A DNA stretch of 64,000 nucleotides from Tubulanus polymorphus (taxonomy: Eukaryota > Nemertea > Palaeonemertea > Tubulaniformes > Tubulanidae), in the NCBI RefSeq assembly GCF_964204645.1, contig NC_134033.1, positions 3,965,631 to 4,029,630 of the forward strand, in the 5' to 3' direction. The position numbers were made by a program, and so were the translations under genes. The notes under the pieces are model-generated. The model was not told where the DNA came from and did not search any database. It worked only from the letters and a program-made list of their open reading frames with translations. Below are positions 9,778-22,644 of this stretch, in pieces. Each line of letters starts with the position of its first letter. The stretch's first letter is position 1.

Positions 9778-12700
9778 TTATTTACTGGATGTCGTCAATC
9801 CTAGTCGTCGTTTATTGCGTTCACGAATAGATTTCATATCGATTGTAAGTATTGTATAAAGAAGCGGATTCAGAGACGAGTTGATCGGTAAAAATAGAAC
9901 GGCCAGCCAAGCGGCCACCTGGTTCGGTATCTCGACCGAAAATACGGCGCAAAACTGAACGATTATTATCGGTAGCCAGCAAAATAGATTACAAAGATTG
10001 ATTACTAAACTCCTTCGAGCTAAAACCAGTTCGGTAGGATCGGCTCTTCCCGAGCCCGACCTACTTCCAGATACGAGTTTATACATCTGAGCGTACGTCG
10101 TCATTATCGTAGCCAATATGGCCGCATTAAACAAGGCAAAAATAGCAAATGAATAGTGCCAGCCATTGACGTCGATCGTCAGTAAATTCATAGGCAAACA
10201 AACTCCGGTTGTACCGTAAAAATTGTGTCCGAAGTAAGACGACGATGACAGCGGTAGAATAGAAACTGTGCTCATAACGAGCCAACAAATGCAGCAAATC
10301 CCGATAACGTATTTAGGAGTTATGATCGGACTTCTAGAAAAAGGGTTGACGATATTTGAATATCTCTGACGCGTTAGAATTAAGAGAAAAGTCAGGGAAC
10401 CTTCGCACGAAACGGTGACAATAACCCCTGAGAGACGGCATAATGAGCTATCCGTCCAGGTTTCAGAATTCAGATAATAAACGCCTTTGAACACGTAGTC
10501 AGCTCCTGCGATCAAAAACAAATAGACCGACATCAGAAAATCACAACCGGCAATATTTATGATGAGGATATCTGAAGATGTGTTACGTGTTCCGGTGGAT
10601 TCCATCCGCAAAGCTTGAACGCGAAATAAGATAACGATACTGTTAGCGAGAAAACTGAAAGATGCGATCATCCAGATGATGGCTCTCAGTACAGCGTTAC
10701 CCATCAGGTCAGAACAGGTGGAAAATTGATCAGCTTCGGGAAGACATCGGTCAACATTCGGTGCCATGCAGCAAAATTTGTAAGCATCCGAAGCGAGGTA
10801 TTTCAATGATGTAAGATCGCCAAGAACGTTTCCTTTTACAAATATCACTTCGGCATTTTTGACAAGGTCTAGAATTTCTAGTCCAACCAATCCAGAAAAA
10901 GCATAACTGGAAATATAATGTATTCTATTACTGCTGATATTTAGCGACTGTAATGCGGATAAACCTTTAAATACATTTTCACCGAGAACCGATATAGAAA
11001 GTCCGTGAAGATCGAGAGTAGTAAGTGACATCAGACCTCGAAAACTACCGTCTTCTAAATGTTGCAGCGGATTTCCGATAAGAAATAGTTGTTTTAAACC
11101 AATCAAACCTGCGAATGTATTAGCAGATAATGATGTTATGCGGTTGTGAGTCAGGTCTAATGTGTATAGATTGTTAAGATTAGAAAACGCGTTTGGAACG
11201 ATGTAAGACAAATTATTGCCCGAAATATCGAGAAAACGAAGATAAATGAAAGAGTTGAACGTCGACTCGTTAAATACGACTCGGTTATTCGACAAAATCA
11301 AAACCCGAGTTGATTCTATAAAACGACCAGTAATATCTGATAAAAGAGCATTTTCACAATCGATGAAATGACCCCGGCAATTACAACGTTCAGGACACGT
11401 GACCTTACAGTATGACTCGTCATCCGAGTTATGTTTACAATTTACGACACCGTCGCAAACTTCAGATTGCGGAATACATCGTTTTTCCTGGCCGCATTTA
11501 AACATTCCCGGACACGACCAAGTCTCGCAGTTTCGTTCATCTTCTGAATTAGGACAATCGGATCGACCGTCACAAACGTGTCTGATCGGTATACAGTAAG
11601 ATGCCGGACATTTTATAGTACCAGCCGCGCATTCGAAGTCATTACACGCGAGTATATGTTCAAGATTTCTACATACCGGGAAACCAATCGGTAACCTTTC
11701 TAAAATACACCTTTCGTGTCGGGAATAACAGCGAGGAGAATTGAACGAACATCTTTGTTCATCCGATTCCTTACACAGATCTGTGAAACGAGTCGTACAG
11801 TGATTGTCATTATTACAGTAAACCTCGGGATTCACTGTCATATTAGTGACCAATTCGTCTTCTTCGAGACTTCCGCTACAATCAACGACACCATCCCGAT
11901 ACAACTGAGAACTAATACATTCACCGTCCGCGCACGAGAACCCCTGACAAATTTCGGCAGTGCATCCGATCTCATCGGAACCGTCTTCACAGTTGGCTAG
12001 TCCGTCACATCGTTCGTAACTATCGATGCATTGGTGATTGGAACAGCGATATTGCGTAGATAAACACGGTGGATGATAGCACGAGTTCTCATCCGAGCCA
12101 TCGACGCAATCTCTCATAAAGTCGCAGAAACCGCTAATCGATATAACCTGTCCATCGTTACAGCGGAACTGACTGTGTAAATTGATATCCGTACAATCGA
12201 GTTCATCTTCACCGCGTTGACAGTCGTGTCTGGTATCACATACGCGATGGTCGCTGATACATCTTTGATCGTTACATTCAAACTGCCACGATTTACAACC
12301 GCTTGTAGAAGCTGACTCTTCACCAGTTACATTATAGGTACATAACACGGAATGCGCTTTATCTTTTGTATTATCGAAAGGTTTCAATAACCATTTAAGC
12401 GATTGAATATAAGTAATTTCATTTTTGGTCACCAGTGGTTTGATAACTTTAAATGCGTCGCGGTCCATTGTCAGTATAGCGCCATATTGATGGCGATATT
12501 GAAATTTGTTGATCAAATTTTTCATATCACTTTCTATATTTAAGTTGATTCTTACTATTTCGGCGCTGATGCTGTGACACATTTCTCTGGCACTCCGAAT
12601 ATTCAAACCTCGATTGTTTTTCCAGTCGGTTAGTATTTGATAACATTGTCCAGAATTAGTTACCCAACCTCTTGGACAGGTTGAATTTATTAAAGTAACA

Positions 12701-15700
12701 TCGGGAATCATTTGATCTATGGTTTTATTTAAGTCTGTATTTGTTGAATCGTTCGCGTCGTTTATCGTTGAATTATGTTTGTTTTTGATGTCGATTCTCT
12801 CAGATTCACAAATGAATGTCGTGTGCGTCTCCTCGATTTGACACGGGAATCGAACCCAGTTCGCTGATCCTCGTGGATTATTCAGTATCATCGCCGTACA
12901 CGGCATATTGACGTCATTTATCGGTTGTTTTCTTAGCGGAGATATCAATCCTCGAATAACTTCTGGTATCGTTTCATTAATAACAGGTTTATACCACTCT
13001 GTGTAGCTCAATGGTTTACCGTCAGTCCACGTGTAATAACCATCATTCTGTTTCGTGAAGAAAATGAAATATATTATTTCTTTAAATTCTATCTTTTCAA
13101 ATTAATTTTTGAATGCATTAGTCTTACCTGCCAATTCAATCCAATCATCATTATGAGCGCTTTTAATGTGTACGCCATTCGGAGAAGTTCTGTAGCGAAT
13201 AATCTTTTGATGGAAATCATTTCCTGTTCTGAGTTGATACTGAGTAGATGTCCCGCGTACTTCTGTCTACAGTATATTTCAGCGTTCTCCCAATTCAGAC
13301 GTTCATCTCTGATGAATTTGATGCAGGAAATTCCCGAATCCAGAAATCCTTGTTTACAGTAGAAATTATTGAAATGTTTAATCGGTAACGACTCGTGTAA
13401 AGTGTATTGTATTTGAAATATCGGAATGAAATTGTTTACTTCAAAACGCAGAGTATTTTCTCTTAAACTATATAATATAAGTCCACGAACCGCGTTATTT
13501 TCACATATTTTCGTTTCATGTTGAGTTTCAATGGTTTTGAAATATTTCCCATTAAGAAAGGGTTCGTAATTGATTGATTGTATCAAAATGATCGGATCAT
13601 TTCGACCGAATCTGTCTGTTTCACATGATACTGGTCCAATAAATTTGACAATAAATCTGTAATATTGAAATATATTTAGTTGTATCGGGTTTTCAAATTC
13701 ATATGAAATAGATTTTGATGTACGTCGTGCCTCACCCGGGTAGTTCGGTGACTGCACGAGTCCACATTTATCTTTAGTAGTAACTGGGAGACGGGAACCG
13801 GCAAATCCAAAACTATCCGATTTTTTCACTCCTAAACATTTACGACGTAATTTAACTATTAGTGGTCGCTGCCAGAATCCAAACCCACCTGTGAAATCTA
13901 CAATGTTTAATACGAGACTGTTATTAAGAAACTGATTACTCAAACTCAGAGACAGATCACATCGCCATGACATCTTGAGAAAACATCGGTCAATTTGATA
14001 TTCGTGTTCTGATAATATGTGAATATTTCTCGAGCGAAGGCGTCGATTTTCAGGTGTAATCACGAGACAGTGTGACGTCATATTGATCTGACGTTCTTCT
14101 TCCTGTAGAACATAACCATCACAATCAGTAGGAGCAAATTGAAGATATGACCTGTTGGGATCACCAACTGTTAACTGATTGTTATAGTAATAAGCGTATG
14201 CTACTACAGTAACCGGTCCACCTGATGTAATCAGGCTGACGACAGATCGACCGTAGTATGAACCAGGACAATACGGACCATAGCGTCTAGCTGTGAAATT
14301 ACTACCATCAAATATATAAAAACCAGCTCGATCACAGTTTTCTGATAGCACTGTTAGTTTCAACTGTTCTTCATAGATGTTCACTTTCCAGTTTAGTTGT
14401 AATGTAGTTACACGATAAAATGTATTCTTTGATCTCGGGAACAATCGATTAGCTGATATTGATTTCCTTGTGTATGATTGCTGAAATGTTAGAGAATTGA
14501 TTACAGCATTGAACGTTTACAATACGACAATTTCAAACCACTCACAACCTGAAAATATCGATAATAGTTCTCCTTGTAATCCAAACTAAATCTAAATTCT
14601 TCCACTAATCATCATAATTACTTTGCGTAAACAACATGTGCTTTGGGTTACACATACCCGCTGTTATTCCAAGTTTCTCGGTAAAGTTTCACTGGTCAAA
14701 ATCGCCATCAAAATCATAGATTATTACAATGATTCCATTACACGAACCTAATTTACAAATCATTGTAATAAACTTACCGATATCTGCGGCTTGTTGACGT
14801 TGACGTCTGATATTGTTATTGATTTCATTTCAAATTCTATTTTCAAATTCGATCTTAAAAAATCCGATGTCGTTAAAACGCACAGAATGACGAGAAATCC
14901 GTCTGATTTTACACTCAGAGATTTAAGATGGTTAAAACTGAGTAAAATATCAGTTCTCACAATACGTAACCCTTCCCGTGTATATACACCAACGACACCT
15001 GGTGACGAGACGAGATCACGTGTCCAGTTGAAGACGACGTACTGCAGAACATCGACTGTGATAGACCAGCAGTATAAGTGTTTAGTCTGAGTTACTATAT
15101 GTGGTATTCCATCAATTGTAGTGAGCAATCCTGATTTATTATAGACTTGAATTAACGGGTTAGAGATGTTCCAATCTGATAATTTGTAAACTTGCACGAG
15201 TAACTGCGACTTAAAAAGTGGGTTTCTATTTGAAATAATTTCAATACGTGCTTTATTAGTTTTAGTATAAAACGATGAAGGTGGATGTCCGGTTTGTTCT
15301 CGTATAAGAGCTATAGGTTCACTGGTGCTGTTCCATCCGTCGTAAATTTGAGGACGAGTTTTCATCGGATCCTCACCTGGATATAATCTGAAATCTATCT
15401 GTATAAACGTTAAATTCATTGCAAACCCGTCTGACATCCCGATCCATTCTAACAACAATTTACATCGGAGGGTAGAAATCATGAATTCATAACCTGTTTG
15501 AGTTGGTAATTCTTTCACTGCATGCTTGTGACATGTATGTAAGATTTTCAAGCGACTTTTTCCTTCAAAACGATATATGATATAAACCCGACTACCTCGC
15601 GCTCCATCGACGTTACTCCTAAACAACAACGAAATCAAATCGTTACTGCGGATATCTAGTTGTTTTCTTCCGGTAGCGCAGAGTTTGTTGTCGGACTCAC

Positions 15701-16007
15701 CGACGAGAAGGTAGTTTTCGTTACAGAATATCGACGGCTCGATGTCGTAGTAAACTTGAACGAGAAAACTTCCCGGTAAAGAGCTGTTGACGAACCAACG
15801 ACATTCAACACCGCGCACTAACGACGGATAGTTCGGTGAAACGATGTAACCAGACGTAGAATCGACGGAGTATTGAGTGTTGTTACAAGATGAACTGACT
15901 GTAACAGACGCGGCTTTCTCGACAGAGTTTGCGCGATCAGCCCGCGTAAATATACAGTCTCCGCAAGCGATCAGTAAAACTACGAACAACGCTTTCATTC
16001 GCTGCAT
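9778..16007 (-). CDS. Receptor copy A: CUB / C-type lectin / LDLa / LRR rhodopsin-like GPCR (GRL101-like)
   Basis: Three phase-0 exons join to one frame of about 1950 residues: 14778-16007, 13128-14480 and 9778-13047. Donors are GTAAG; acceptors are TTTCAG and AAACAG. The start is the ATG at 16007 (MQRMKALF), followed by a signal peptide. Order: CUB1 (about 40-150) and two CUB-like domains in exon 1; two CUB domains and the start of CTLD1 (783 on, WENAEIYCRQ, MIGLNWQ) in exon 2; the end of CTLD1, CTLD2 (985-1097), LDLa repeats (1112-1408, SDEIGC/SEDERNC calcium-site motifs), an LRR N-cap and about seven LRRs (1412-1620), then 7TM (1644-1931). The 7TM has a TRQRY box in place of DRY, FCWLP in TM6 and NPLLY in TM7. 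It is a plasma-membrane receptor that should couple to G proteins; ligand unknown. The C-tail (RERNKRRLGLTTSSK) differs from copies B and C. Family: LDLa-LRR receptors such as snail GRL101 and relaxin-type LGRs, here with added CUB and lectin modules. Confidence 0.9.
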
Positions 16008-16535
16008 ATTGAACACAATTCACGCTTCAAAACAAACACATTTCTAACTATTTCCAAGTTTGCGCGATATTTCTCATAAGAGTCGCTGCAAAGTAATGAC
16101 GAGTTGTCAGAATGTCAGAAGTTGACGAATTGATCGAGTCTAATTATTTTGTAAAAAGATCTCCCATCAAACTGGCGCCAGTCTCGTATTTCTCGTTACT
16201 TTCACCTGCGCTCGGTTTCGCTGTAATTACCGCGGTATCTAAATTTAAACATGTTTAAATATATATTGTGTTTATAATCATGTGCAATTATTTCTCTAAA
16301 AATATTTACTGTCACTCCCGAACTGCGTTCAGTTTGTGATAATATTCGATGACATTTTCTATCTATACCTCAAAATATTCTGCGTCTCTGTAAAACACTT
16401 CGTCAATATCTGTTTGGACTAAATTCGCTCTACACTCAATATAATAACTGAGTTGAAGCTAAGTGAAGCGCATGGATATCTGATTGTGGTGAGTAATAGG
16501 TCTTGTTCGGTACAGATTGTTTTGAAGAAACAACA

Positions 16536-16640
16536 GCAACCAAGTAAGACGGGGATGACAGCGGTAGAATAGAAACAGAGAAATGTTAGGAATCTTTAGT
16601 TAGGAAACTGTTGCAATAACCCCGGCGAGAATCCGACTCG
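16536..16640 (-). pseudogene. 7TM relic upstream of copy A
   Basis: Same two-block relic as upstream of copy 0 (AAGTAAGACGGGGATGACAG, then CAATAACCCCGGCGAGA), with the middle deleted. Non-coding now. The shared deletion groups copies 0 and A. Confidence 0.6.
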
Positions 16641-17007
16641 CGCACTCTGATTCGGTCCGTTCTAAATTTGTCCCGTTCCGGACCCGGACCCGTTTAGAAC
16701 GGTCTAACTGGTTCGTAGTGTGAACGCGACGAAATTCCAACCAATAATAAATGAGGTGAATTGATAATTCCGAAACTTCTGATCATCATTTAAAAACGTT
16801 TAATTTGACTCAATTTAGATTAGTCCAATCTAGCAGAGAGGCAGCTGTGATGAAGTCTTGTTAACCTGTCGCGAAAAAGACTCCATTAGAACGATAACCG
16901 CACTCAAACGTGGTGAACGGATAATAAGATAAAAACCCACTATCTACAGATTAAAAGATTTTAAAAACAAGAATTTATTCATTAAATCTAAAATATATAT
17001 AAGACAC

Positions 17008-17044
17008 GACGTTTCGATCTCACCCTAGAGATTATCGTCAGGTG
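17008..17044 (-). other. Hammerhead-ribozyme-like motif (PLE-type end)
   Basis: On the minus strand CTGACGA is followed by a short hairpin with perfect ATCTC/GAGAT arms, then CGAAACGTC. This fits the CUGANGA-stem II-GAAA core of hammerheads. Such motifs occur in the terminal repeats of Penelope-like elements. The flank is AT-rich with AATAAAT, as at an element end. The cleavage site and stems I and III are not verified. Confidence 0.4.
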
Positions 17045-17322
17045 TGAGATTTAGACTAAAAACAGGGGTATATATACAGACGAGGACAGGTTAATTGAGT
17101 AAATTGGCGAGTGAGTAAATAATTAGTGTTTGGTAAGACTCTATTATTGGTCTAGTTGCTGTACTGGTGACTGGTACGTGTTTACAATGTCGGCAACGAT
17201 CCAAACTGAACCGCTTTGTAAGCTTTAACTTCGATACCCGACGTCGATGTCAAGCCGGCAAAATGTAAAGATCGACTTTGAAGGTTCACTATGTATTATT
17301 CAGAGTAAGACTTTCGCTACTT

Positions 17323-17492
17323 CAGTGGAATCTCGTTACAGCGAACTTCACGGGACCAGAAAATCTGTTCCTTATACTCGATTCTTCGTTATATCCAGTA
17401 TGAAGTGAATTTTCTTACTCGGCACACAATTTCATATTTGTTATATCCGATGAATCGTTGTATCCGAGTTCGTTATAACGAGGTTCCACTTT
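17323..17492. mobile_element. Small TIR element, pogo/Tigger-like MITE
   Basis: About 170 bp. Terminal inverted repeats are CAGTGGAATCTCGTTACAGC on the left and, read inward on the other strand, AAGTGGAACCTCGTTATAAC. The CAGTGGAACCTCGTTATAACGA type is typical of pogo/Tigger-like transposons, which insert at TA. No coding capacity. Confidence 0.6.
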
Positions 17493-17673
17493 AGTGCATA
17501 TGGTGATTTAGATATTCAGGTGAAGTACTGCAAATGAATCTAGTTAACTTTCAAAGTACTATTCGTCTGTAAGTGTAACTGATTCAATCTTGGAGAATAG
17601 TTAAAATATGAGATTATACTTGAAATATCAAATATGCGATAAAAACCACGTGCGCTCTACGTCAATGCATGAT

Positions 17674-17745
17674 TCCCATATGGTCTAGTGGTTAGGATTC
17701 CTGGCTTTCACCCACGCGGCCCGGGTTCGATTCCCGGTGTGGGAA
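17674..17745 (+). tRNA. tRNA-Glu (anticodon TTC)
   Basis: A 72-nt cloverleaf: acceptor TCCCATA pairs with TGTGGGA, with discriminator A. A box TGGTCTAGTGG, anticodon loop CTTTCAC, and B box GGTTCGATTCC are all present, without an intron or a genomic CCA. It is nearly identical to animal tRNA-Glu(UUC). One base in the anticodon stem region (CCCACGCGG where CCCAGGCGG is usual) is off, weakening one pair. It should be transcribed by RNA polymerase III, but a clear T-run terminator lies only about 20 bases downstream (TTTTTTTT at about 17765). Confidence 0.93.
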
Positions 17746-18613
17746 CGAGTATTTTTGGTTTAATTTTTTTTGCTACCTTTTTACAAATGCAATTGATTAA
17801 AGTCTGTTCAATTAATTGAAAGGAATCTTTTTCATTTCCGTATATGAATCGTACAAAATGAACTTACCATCTTTATAAAGCGGATCCTCGTAAGGAATCT
17901 TGAACGCTGTAAACATAGATGAATGCTATTGATGAAATTTTGAAGAAATCGTCTTTGGAGCAATCGTCTAATTCGTCTTATAGATTACTCCAAAATAAAA
18001 TGAACGCTCATTTCATGATTCAAACAGGGCCCAGTCCCACAAATAAGTTGAACATAGTTTAAATAGCTCACAGACTTAAGATAAGGTTTTAAAGTTATGT
18101 TGGAACGAGTTTTTGAATTTGTCACAAATATTTACCACAGTTATTCAAACGCGTAAATCAGTAATAAACAAAGCAAGATTCCGCAATTGAAAAATAGTAG
18201 AGATAATCAAGGATTGAAAAGTTGATTATGTCACAACACTTCAATTGTTCCCTAAAAGCCAAACTGTTCCCTAAAAACCATCGACAATCCACGTGTGATG
18301 ATGACTGATAGATTGTGGTATTTTGGCTTTTACGCCTTGAAAACTGAATCCAATGTCAAATTGGTAATATTGATTTCATCAAAAATGAATTGGTAAAAAG
18401 AAGCGATATTTATTACATTTTACCTCCAGTGCAGCGGAAAACTGCTAAAATCCAGAATATGCCGAACATGTTCGCAATGATAGTATATAGACATTTATTG
18501 AACTATTTATTCTGTTTAAAAAAACAAACCAGATGTCACGTTCCCAATACTGGTTACCAAGTCAGGATTTTAAAAGTAGCAGCCACGAAAATTTATTCGT
18601 ATTTTTCTACCTA
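17746..18613. other. Intergenic, no gene seen
   Basis: AT-rich spacer. A small ORF at 18390-18614 shows no family signal. Confidence 0.5.
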
Positions 18614-19410
18614 AAAGTAGGGATTGAACATGTTATTTATTTAATTGATAGATTTTGATTCTTTTCTGTTTTTATTCCGTGTCCCTTACAGACCATCGAC
18701 ACGTGCCGGGAACGAAACACATGGGGGAGGGAGGGGGAGGGGGGTTGATTTTAAAATTGGAAATTGAAGCACAGATACAATAGAAATAGCATCGGCGGTC
18801 GAATTTACAAATTCTTTTTGTTTAAATCGAAGTACATATCGAAGTGCATAATTGTAAAATGTCGATTCCGGTTCATTCAACCAATCTTCCAACTAACCTG
18901 AACAGGCAAGCGACTGACAGGGGTTAATTATGTTGGCCGCCTAATTTAATACATCGAGATTTCGGAAATAACTGTAATTTGAGAGACATTTTGCCCAAGG
19001 CCAAGGTCACCTTATTATTTCGATATCACTTTTAAATGCACTCGCAAACCCGTCCAGCTAGTTTATGGAATTGAACTAAAGGAACAAAATAATGATCTTG
19101 CCCAAAAATGTGTGGGAGAGTGGTACATGGAGGCTACGCCCCTTCACTCGGGACAGCCTACAACTATGTAGACGAAGAACTCAAATCAATCAATAGAATA
19201 AATAGTAGGATAATCATGCGTATGTCAAAAAGAGATCTATGAAATCATAACCATGCTGACATATCACGATCTCATCTGACTGTGTTATCTGCTGCTGCGC
19301 TTATCTTGACAATACATTATTTACATTTCGACGAATACAACGAAACCATAGATCCGAATTTGTTTTAGATATAGCGACGCCAAACACGAACAACGTCGAT
19401 CTATCAACAG

Positions 19411-20244
19411 TTGACATCAACTACTGCGGCAAGAAAATTCCACCTGTGGCAAGTGAGGATCCACCACGTGTCGCTAGTGTGCAGTAGGACATCAACTACT
19501 GCGACAATAGAGGATTCCACTTGTGGAAAGTGAAGATCCACCACGTGTCGCTAGTGTGCAGTAGGACATCAACTACTGCGGCAAGAAAATTCCACCTGTG
19601 GCAAGTGAGGATCCACCACGTGTCGCTAGTGTGCAGTAGGACATCAACTACTGCGGCAATAGAGGATTCCACTTGTGGAAAGTGAGGATCCACCAGGTGT
19701 CGCTAGTGTGCAGTAGGACATCAACTACTGCGACAATAGAGGATTCCACTTGTGGAAAGTGAGGATCCACCACGTGTCGCTAGTGTGCAGTAGGACATCA
19801 ACTACTGCGACAATAGAGGATTCCACTTGTGGAAAGTGAGGATCCACCAGGTGTCGCTAGTGTGCAGTAGGACATCAACTACTGCGGCAATAGAGGATTC
19901 CACTTGTGGAAAGTGAGGATCCACCAGGTGTCGCTAGTGTGCAGTAGGACATCAACTACTGCGACAATAGAGGATTCCACTTGTGGAAAGTGAGGATCCA
20001 CCACGTGTCGCTAGTGTCCAGTAGGACATCAACTACTGTGACAATAGAGGATTCCACTTGTGGAAAGTGAGGATCCACCAGGTGTCGCTAGTGTGCAGTA
20101 GGACATCAACTACTGCGACAATAGAGGATTCCACTTGTGGAAAGTGAGGATCCACCAGGTGTCGCTAGTGTGCAGTAGGACATCAACTACTGCGGCAAGA
20201 AAATTCCACTTGTGGCAAGTGAGGATCCAGCGGGTGTCGCTAGT
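19411..20244 (+). repeat. 75/77-bp minisatellite, about 11 units
   Basis: Units begin GACATCAACTACTGC and end CGCTAGTGTGCAGTAG. Two unit forms alternate irregularly: a 77-bp form with AATAGAGGATTCCACTTG and a 75-bp form with AAGAAAATTCCACCTG. The unit contains the short palindromes CCACTTGTGG and GGATCC. The reverse ORF at 19496-19693 is a by-product. Confidence 0.9.
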
Positions 20245-21437
20245 AGTTACTTGGTCCTCCGCGCTTTAATTCCTTCTACATTTCATTCAACTGAAATCGG
20301 ATAATTTATTCTTTTTTGCTTGAAGTTTAACTTTACCAAACACCGAGCAGTTAATCTGATCCATTGTCTGGTTAAGGTTGACTGAACGTAAACTGACGGT
20401 AGGCAAAAATGATTTTGCCTAAATGTAAAGATAGATAAATTAATTTATTTTCCTAACATTTTGATAGTCATGGTATATATGTAGGGAACAATAATTTTGC
20501 TTACAATCGAAATAAAGACTTTTAACAAGGTTATTTACAAGGTTATACAAATGTACTATTTACTAACATACAACACCAGCGATCTATACTATCTAAACCG
20601 TTATGAATGAATTTTGTCAATTCTGGGTTGTGTATATACTAGCTGAATACCCGGCTTTCTCGTCGGTCGTGAGCACACCCCCCTTATGGCATTAATCCCG
20701 AATCTAGAGGTGTACTTACTTTATTGACCAACCATACGTTCATTTTGAAGCCTATTCCCATCAATCGACGAATTGTATGAGGTTATTTTTCAAATTGTTG
20801 ACCTACCATTAATTGAAAATGACCCGAATGTACTCAAAGATCGCATCTCAGGGCCTTGATATTCAGAATTTTCTTGGGAGTGCCCCCAGATCCTCCATAT
20901 TTGGCCATGATGTAGGTGACTATCCAGTTAACCTATCCGCCCTTAGGTGGTAAAACATCTGGATCCGTTCTTAGACCAGAGATATAACCTCAATGGCATT
21001 GTATCATCAACAGAAAAATTATTCAAATATGAGCTCTCATGTACCCACCAGAACGGAAATCTCGGACGTTTAATGCTAGAATTCAATAGCGACGATGACA
21101 TTAGGATTATGTAATTGTATTACTGTTTGACATGATTTTTGATTCCTCTTAGTACGTGCATTTTCTTAAGAGAGCCCGTCTCAGAAAAGTACGTACATAC
21201 ATGTATATCGCTAACTGATCCAATCATATTAATTTCGATCCAAAGATTACATTTGAAAATTTTTTTTTTCTTTTAGCTTAATTCAGAAATTCTTGTACAT
21301 TACTTAATCTATATTTCATCTATAATGTTCCAATGTTTGTATGAGGTAATTAGATTAAATATCCTCTAATTTTATCATTCCTAGCACGATGAAACGTGAA
21401 TGTAAAATTAGTGATTAACGTAACTCAGGAAACCAAT
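20245..21437. other. Interior of the inverted-arm element, no gene seen
   Basis: AT-rich, with no convincing ORF or RNA gene. A homopolymer T run lies near 21260. Confidence 0.5.
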
Positions 21438-21759
21438 TACCAATTGTACTTCGATTTGAACAAAACAAAATTTTTGAACTCGATCGCCGATCACACAACT
21501 ATATCTGTACTTCGATTTTCGATTTTAAAATCAAACCCCCTGTTTCGCTCCCGGCAGGTGTGGTGGGTCTGTAAGGGACACTCAATCGAAAAATCAAACG
21601 AAATTTACCAGCCAAACAAATATATAACGTGGACAATCCCTATTTTATGATCAAAACACGTGATCAAACACTTACTTCTCACATATTTGAACAGTCAGGT
21701 GATTCAACACTTCTCGCATATTTAAACAGTCAACAAACAACACTTCTCACGTATTTACA

Positions 21760-22261
21760 TCAACGTTCGTAATTTCTGTTTCTTGTATTTTGAAGGTCGT
21801 GGCTAAGAATTCTATCGATCGTTAAGTTGCCGCTTATATTGTCAATATGTCCAGTATCGGTTCGATTCGTGGGTTCGACTTGAAGGTCGATTCCTGTATA
21901 ATCAGTAAAGCGACTTTTGACGCGACTTGGGGCGGTACAATTTGGACCGCACGGGGTACGTAAACTATTGGGACAGCTTTTGGGCCCACCGGTTAAGGTA
22001 TATGAACAGGGACTCCGAGTATCTGACAAACATTCTTCATCGTTGAACCGTTGTTTATTTGTTTGTCTCCAGATAAGAGTAAACTCTATTGTCGCGCGTA
22101 CGACATTGACCCGATTCGTTTTAGATCACGTGCTCACAGCGACACCGGAAACGCAGACGATGTTTGACGATCAGTTGAAACGGACCCGGACGGGGGCGAT
22201 TTGCAGGTATCACACACGGCACGTGAGACTCGGATATCAATATCAGTATTTCACTCAGTAA
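21760..22261. other. Moderately GC-rich block with overlapping ORFs on both strands
   Basis: Reverse ORF 21760-22029 has a Cys/Pro-rich run (TGGPKSCPNSLRTPCGPNC). Forward ORF 21917-22261 (114 codons) overlaps it. Neither matches a family I know. Either could be an exon or transposon remnant. Confidence 0.2.
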
Positions 22262-22340
22262 TTTGAAATCGTTTGTAATTAGCTTCGTCTTATTCTATAT
22301 AAATACCAGTATGATATGTAAATTTAATCATTTGCGCTAT

Positions 22341-22376
22341 GCCTGACGAGGGGATGATGTAACTCCCGAAAACGTT
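22341..22376 (+). other. Hammerhead-ribozyme-like motif (PLE-type end)
   Basis: CTGACGA, then a stem-loop closed by GGG/CCC, then GAAAACGTTC, followed by AATAAATATATG. Same logic as 17008-17044 but with an unrelated stem II sequence. Probably the end of a Penelope-like element. Catalysis is not shown. Confidence 0.4.
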
Positions 22377-22468
22377 CACTTAATAAATATATGTTACTCA
22401 TTAGAAAATGAGATTTGTACTGTTTTTGCTGCTATGGATTTTTAATCATCTAGACTCTCTACCCAAGA

Positions 22469-22470
<2 letters not shown>

Positions 22471-22552
<82 letters not shown>
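22471..22552 (+). repeat. (TA)n microsatellite, about 41 units
   Basis: An uninterrupted TA run about 90 bp downstream of the TRP-like gene's stop codon. It is prone to length change and assembly error. Confidence 0.97.
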
Positions 22553-22560
<8 letters not shown>

Positions 22561-22644
22561 CAAATGTTTTTATATTCGGAATGTCGCAAAACCGACTGTT
22601 AGTCGCGCCATCTAGTGTTTGTCACCGGTTCCTCGACGAGTCGT

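Larger units (their letters stand above)
18614..21650. mobile_element. 3-kb element with long inverted arms
   Basis: The left arm (about 18614-18862) and right arm (about 21438-21650) are inverted copies. Both carry GTGTCCCTTACAGACC, TGCCGGGA(A/G)CGAAACA, GTTTGATTTTAAAAT-like and CAAATCGAAGTACA blocks in mirror order. Between them lie the 75/77-bp minisatellite and about 1.2 kb of unassigned AT-rich DNA. No transposase frame is seen, so it would be a non-autonomous foldback-type element, or two copies of one short repeat in opposite orientation. Confidence 0.5.

Noticed and set aside
11399-11599. 66-codon plus-strand ORF repeated in each receptor copy (also 29170 and 39441)
   Set aside because: Shadow frame of the Cys-rich LDLa repeats on the minus strand.
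11716-12000. 94-codon plus-strand ORF conserved at 29487-29771 and 39758-40042
   Set aside because: It is antisense to the LDLa exon in all three receptor copies. Its conservation follows from the duplicated coding strand, and its protein has no domain features.
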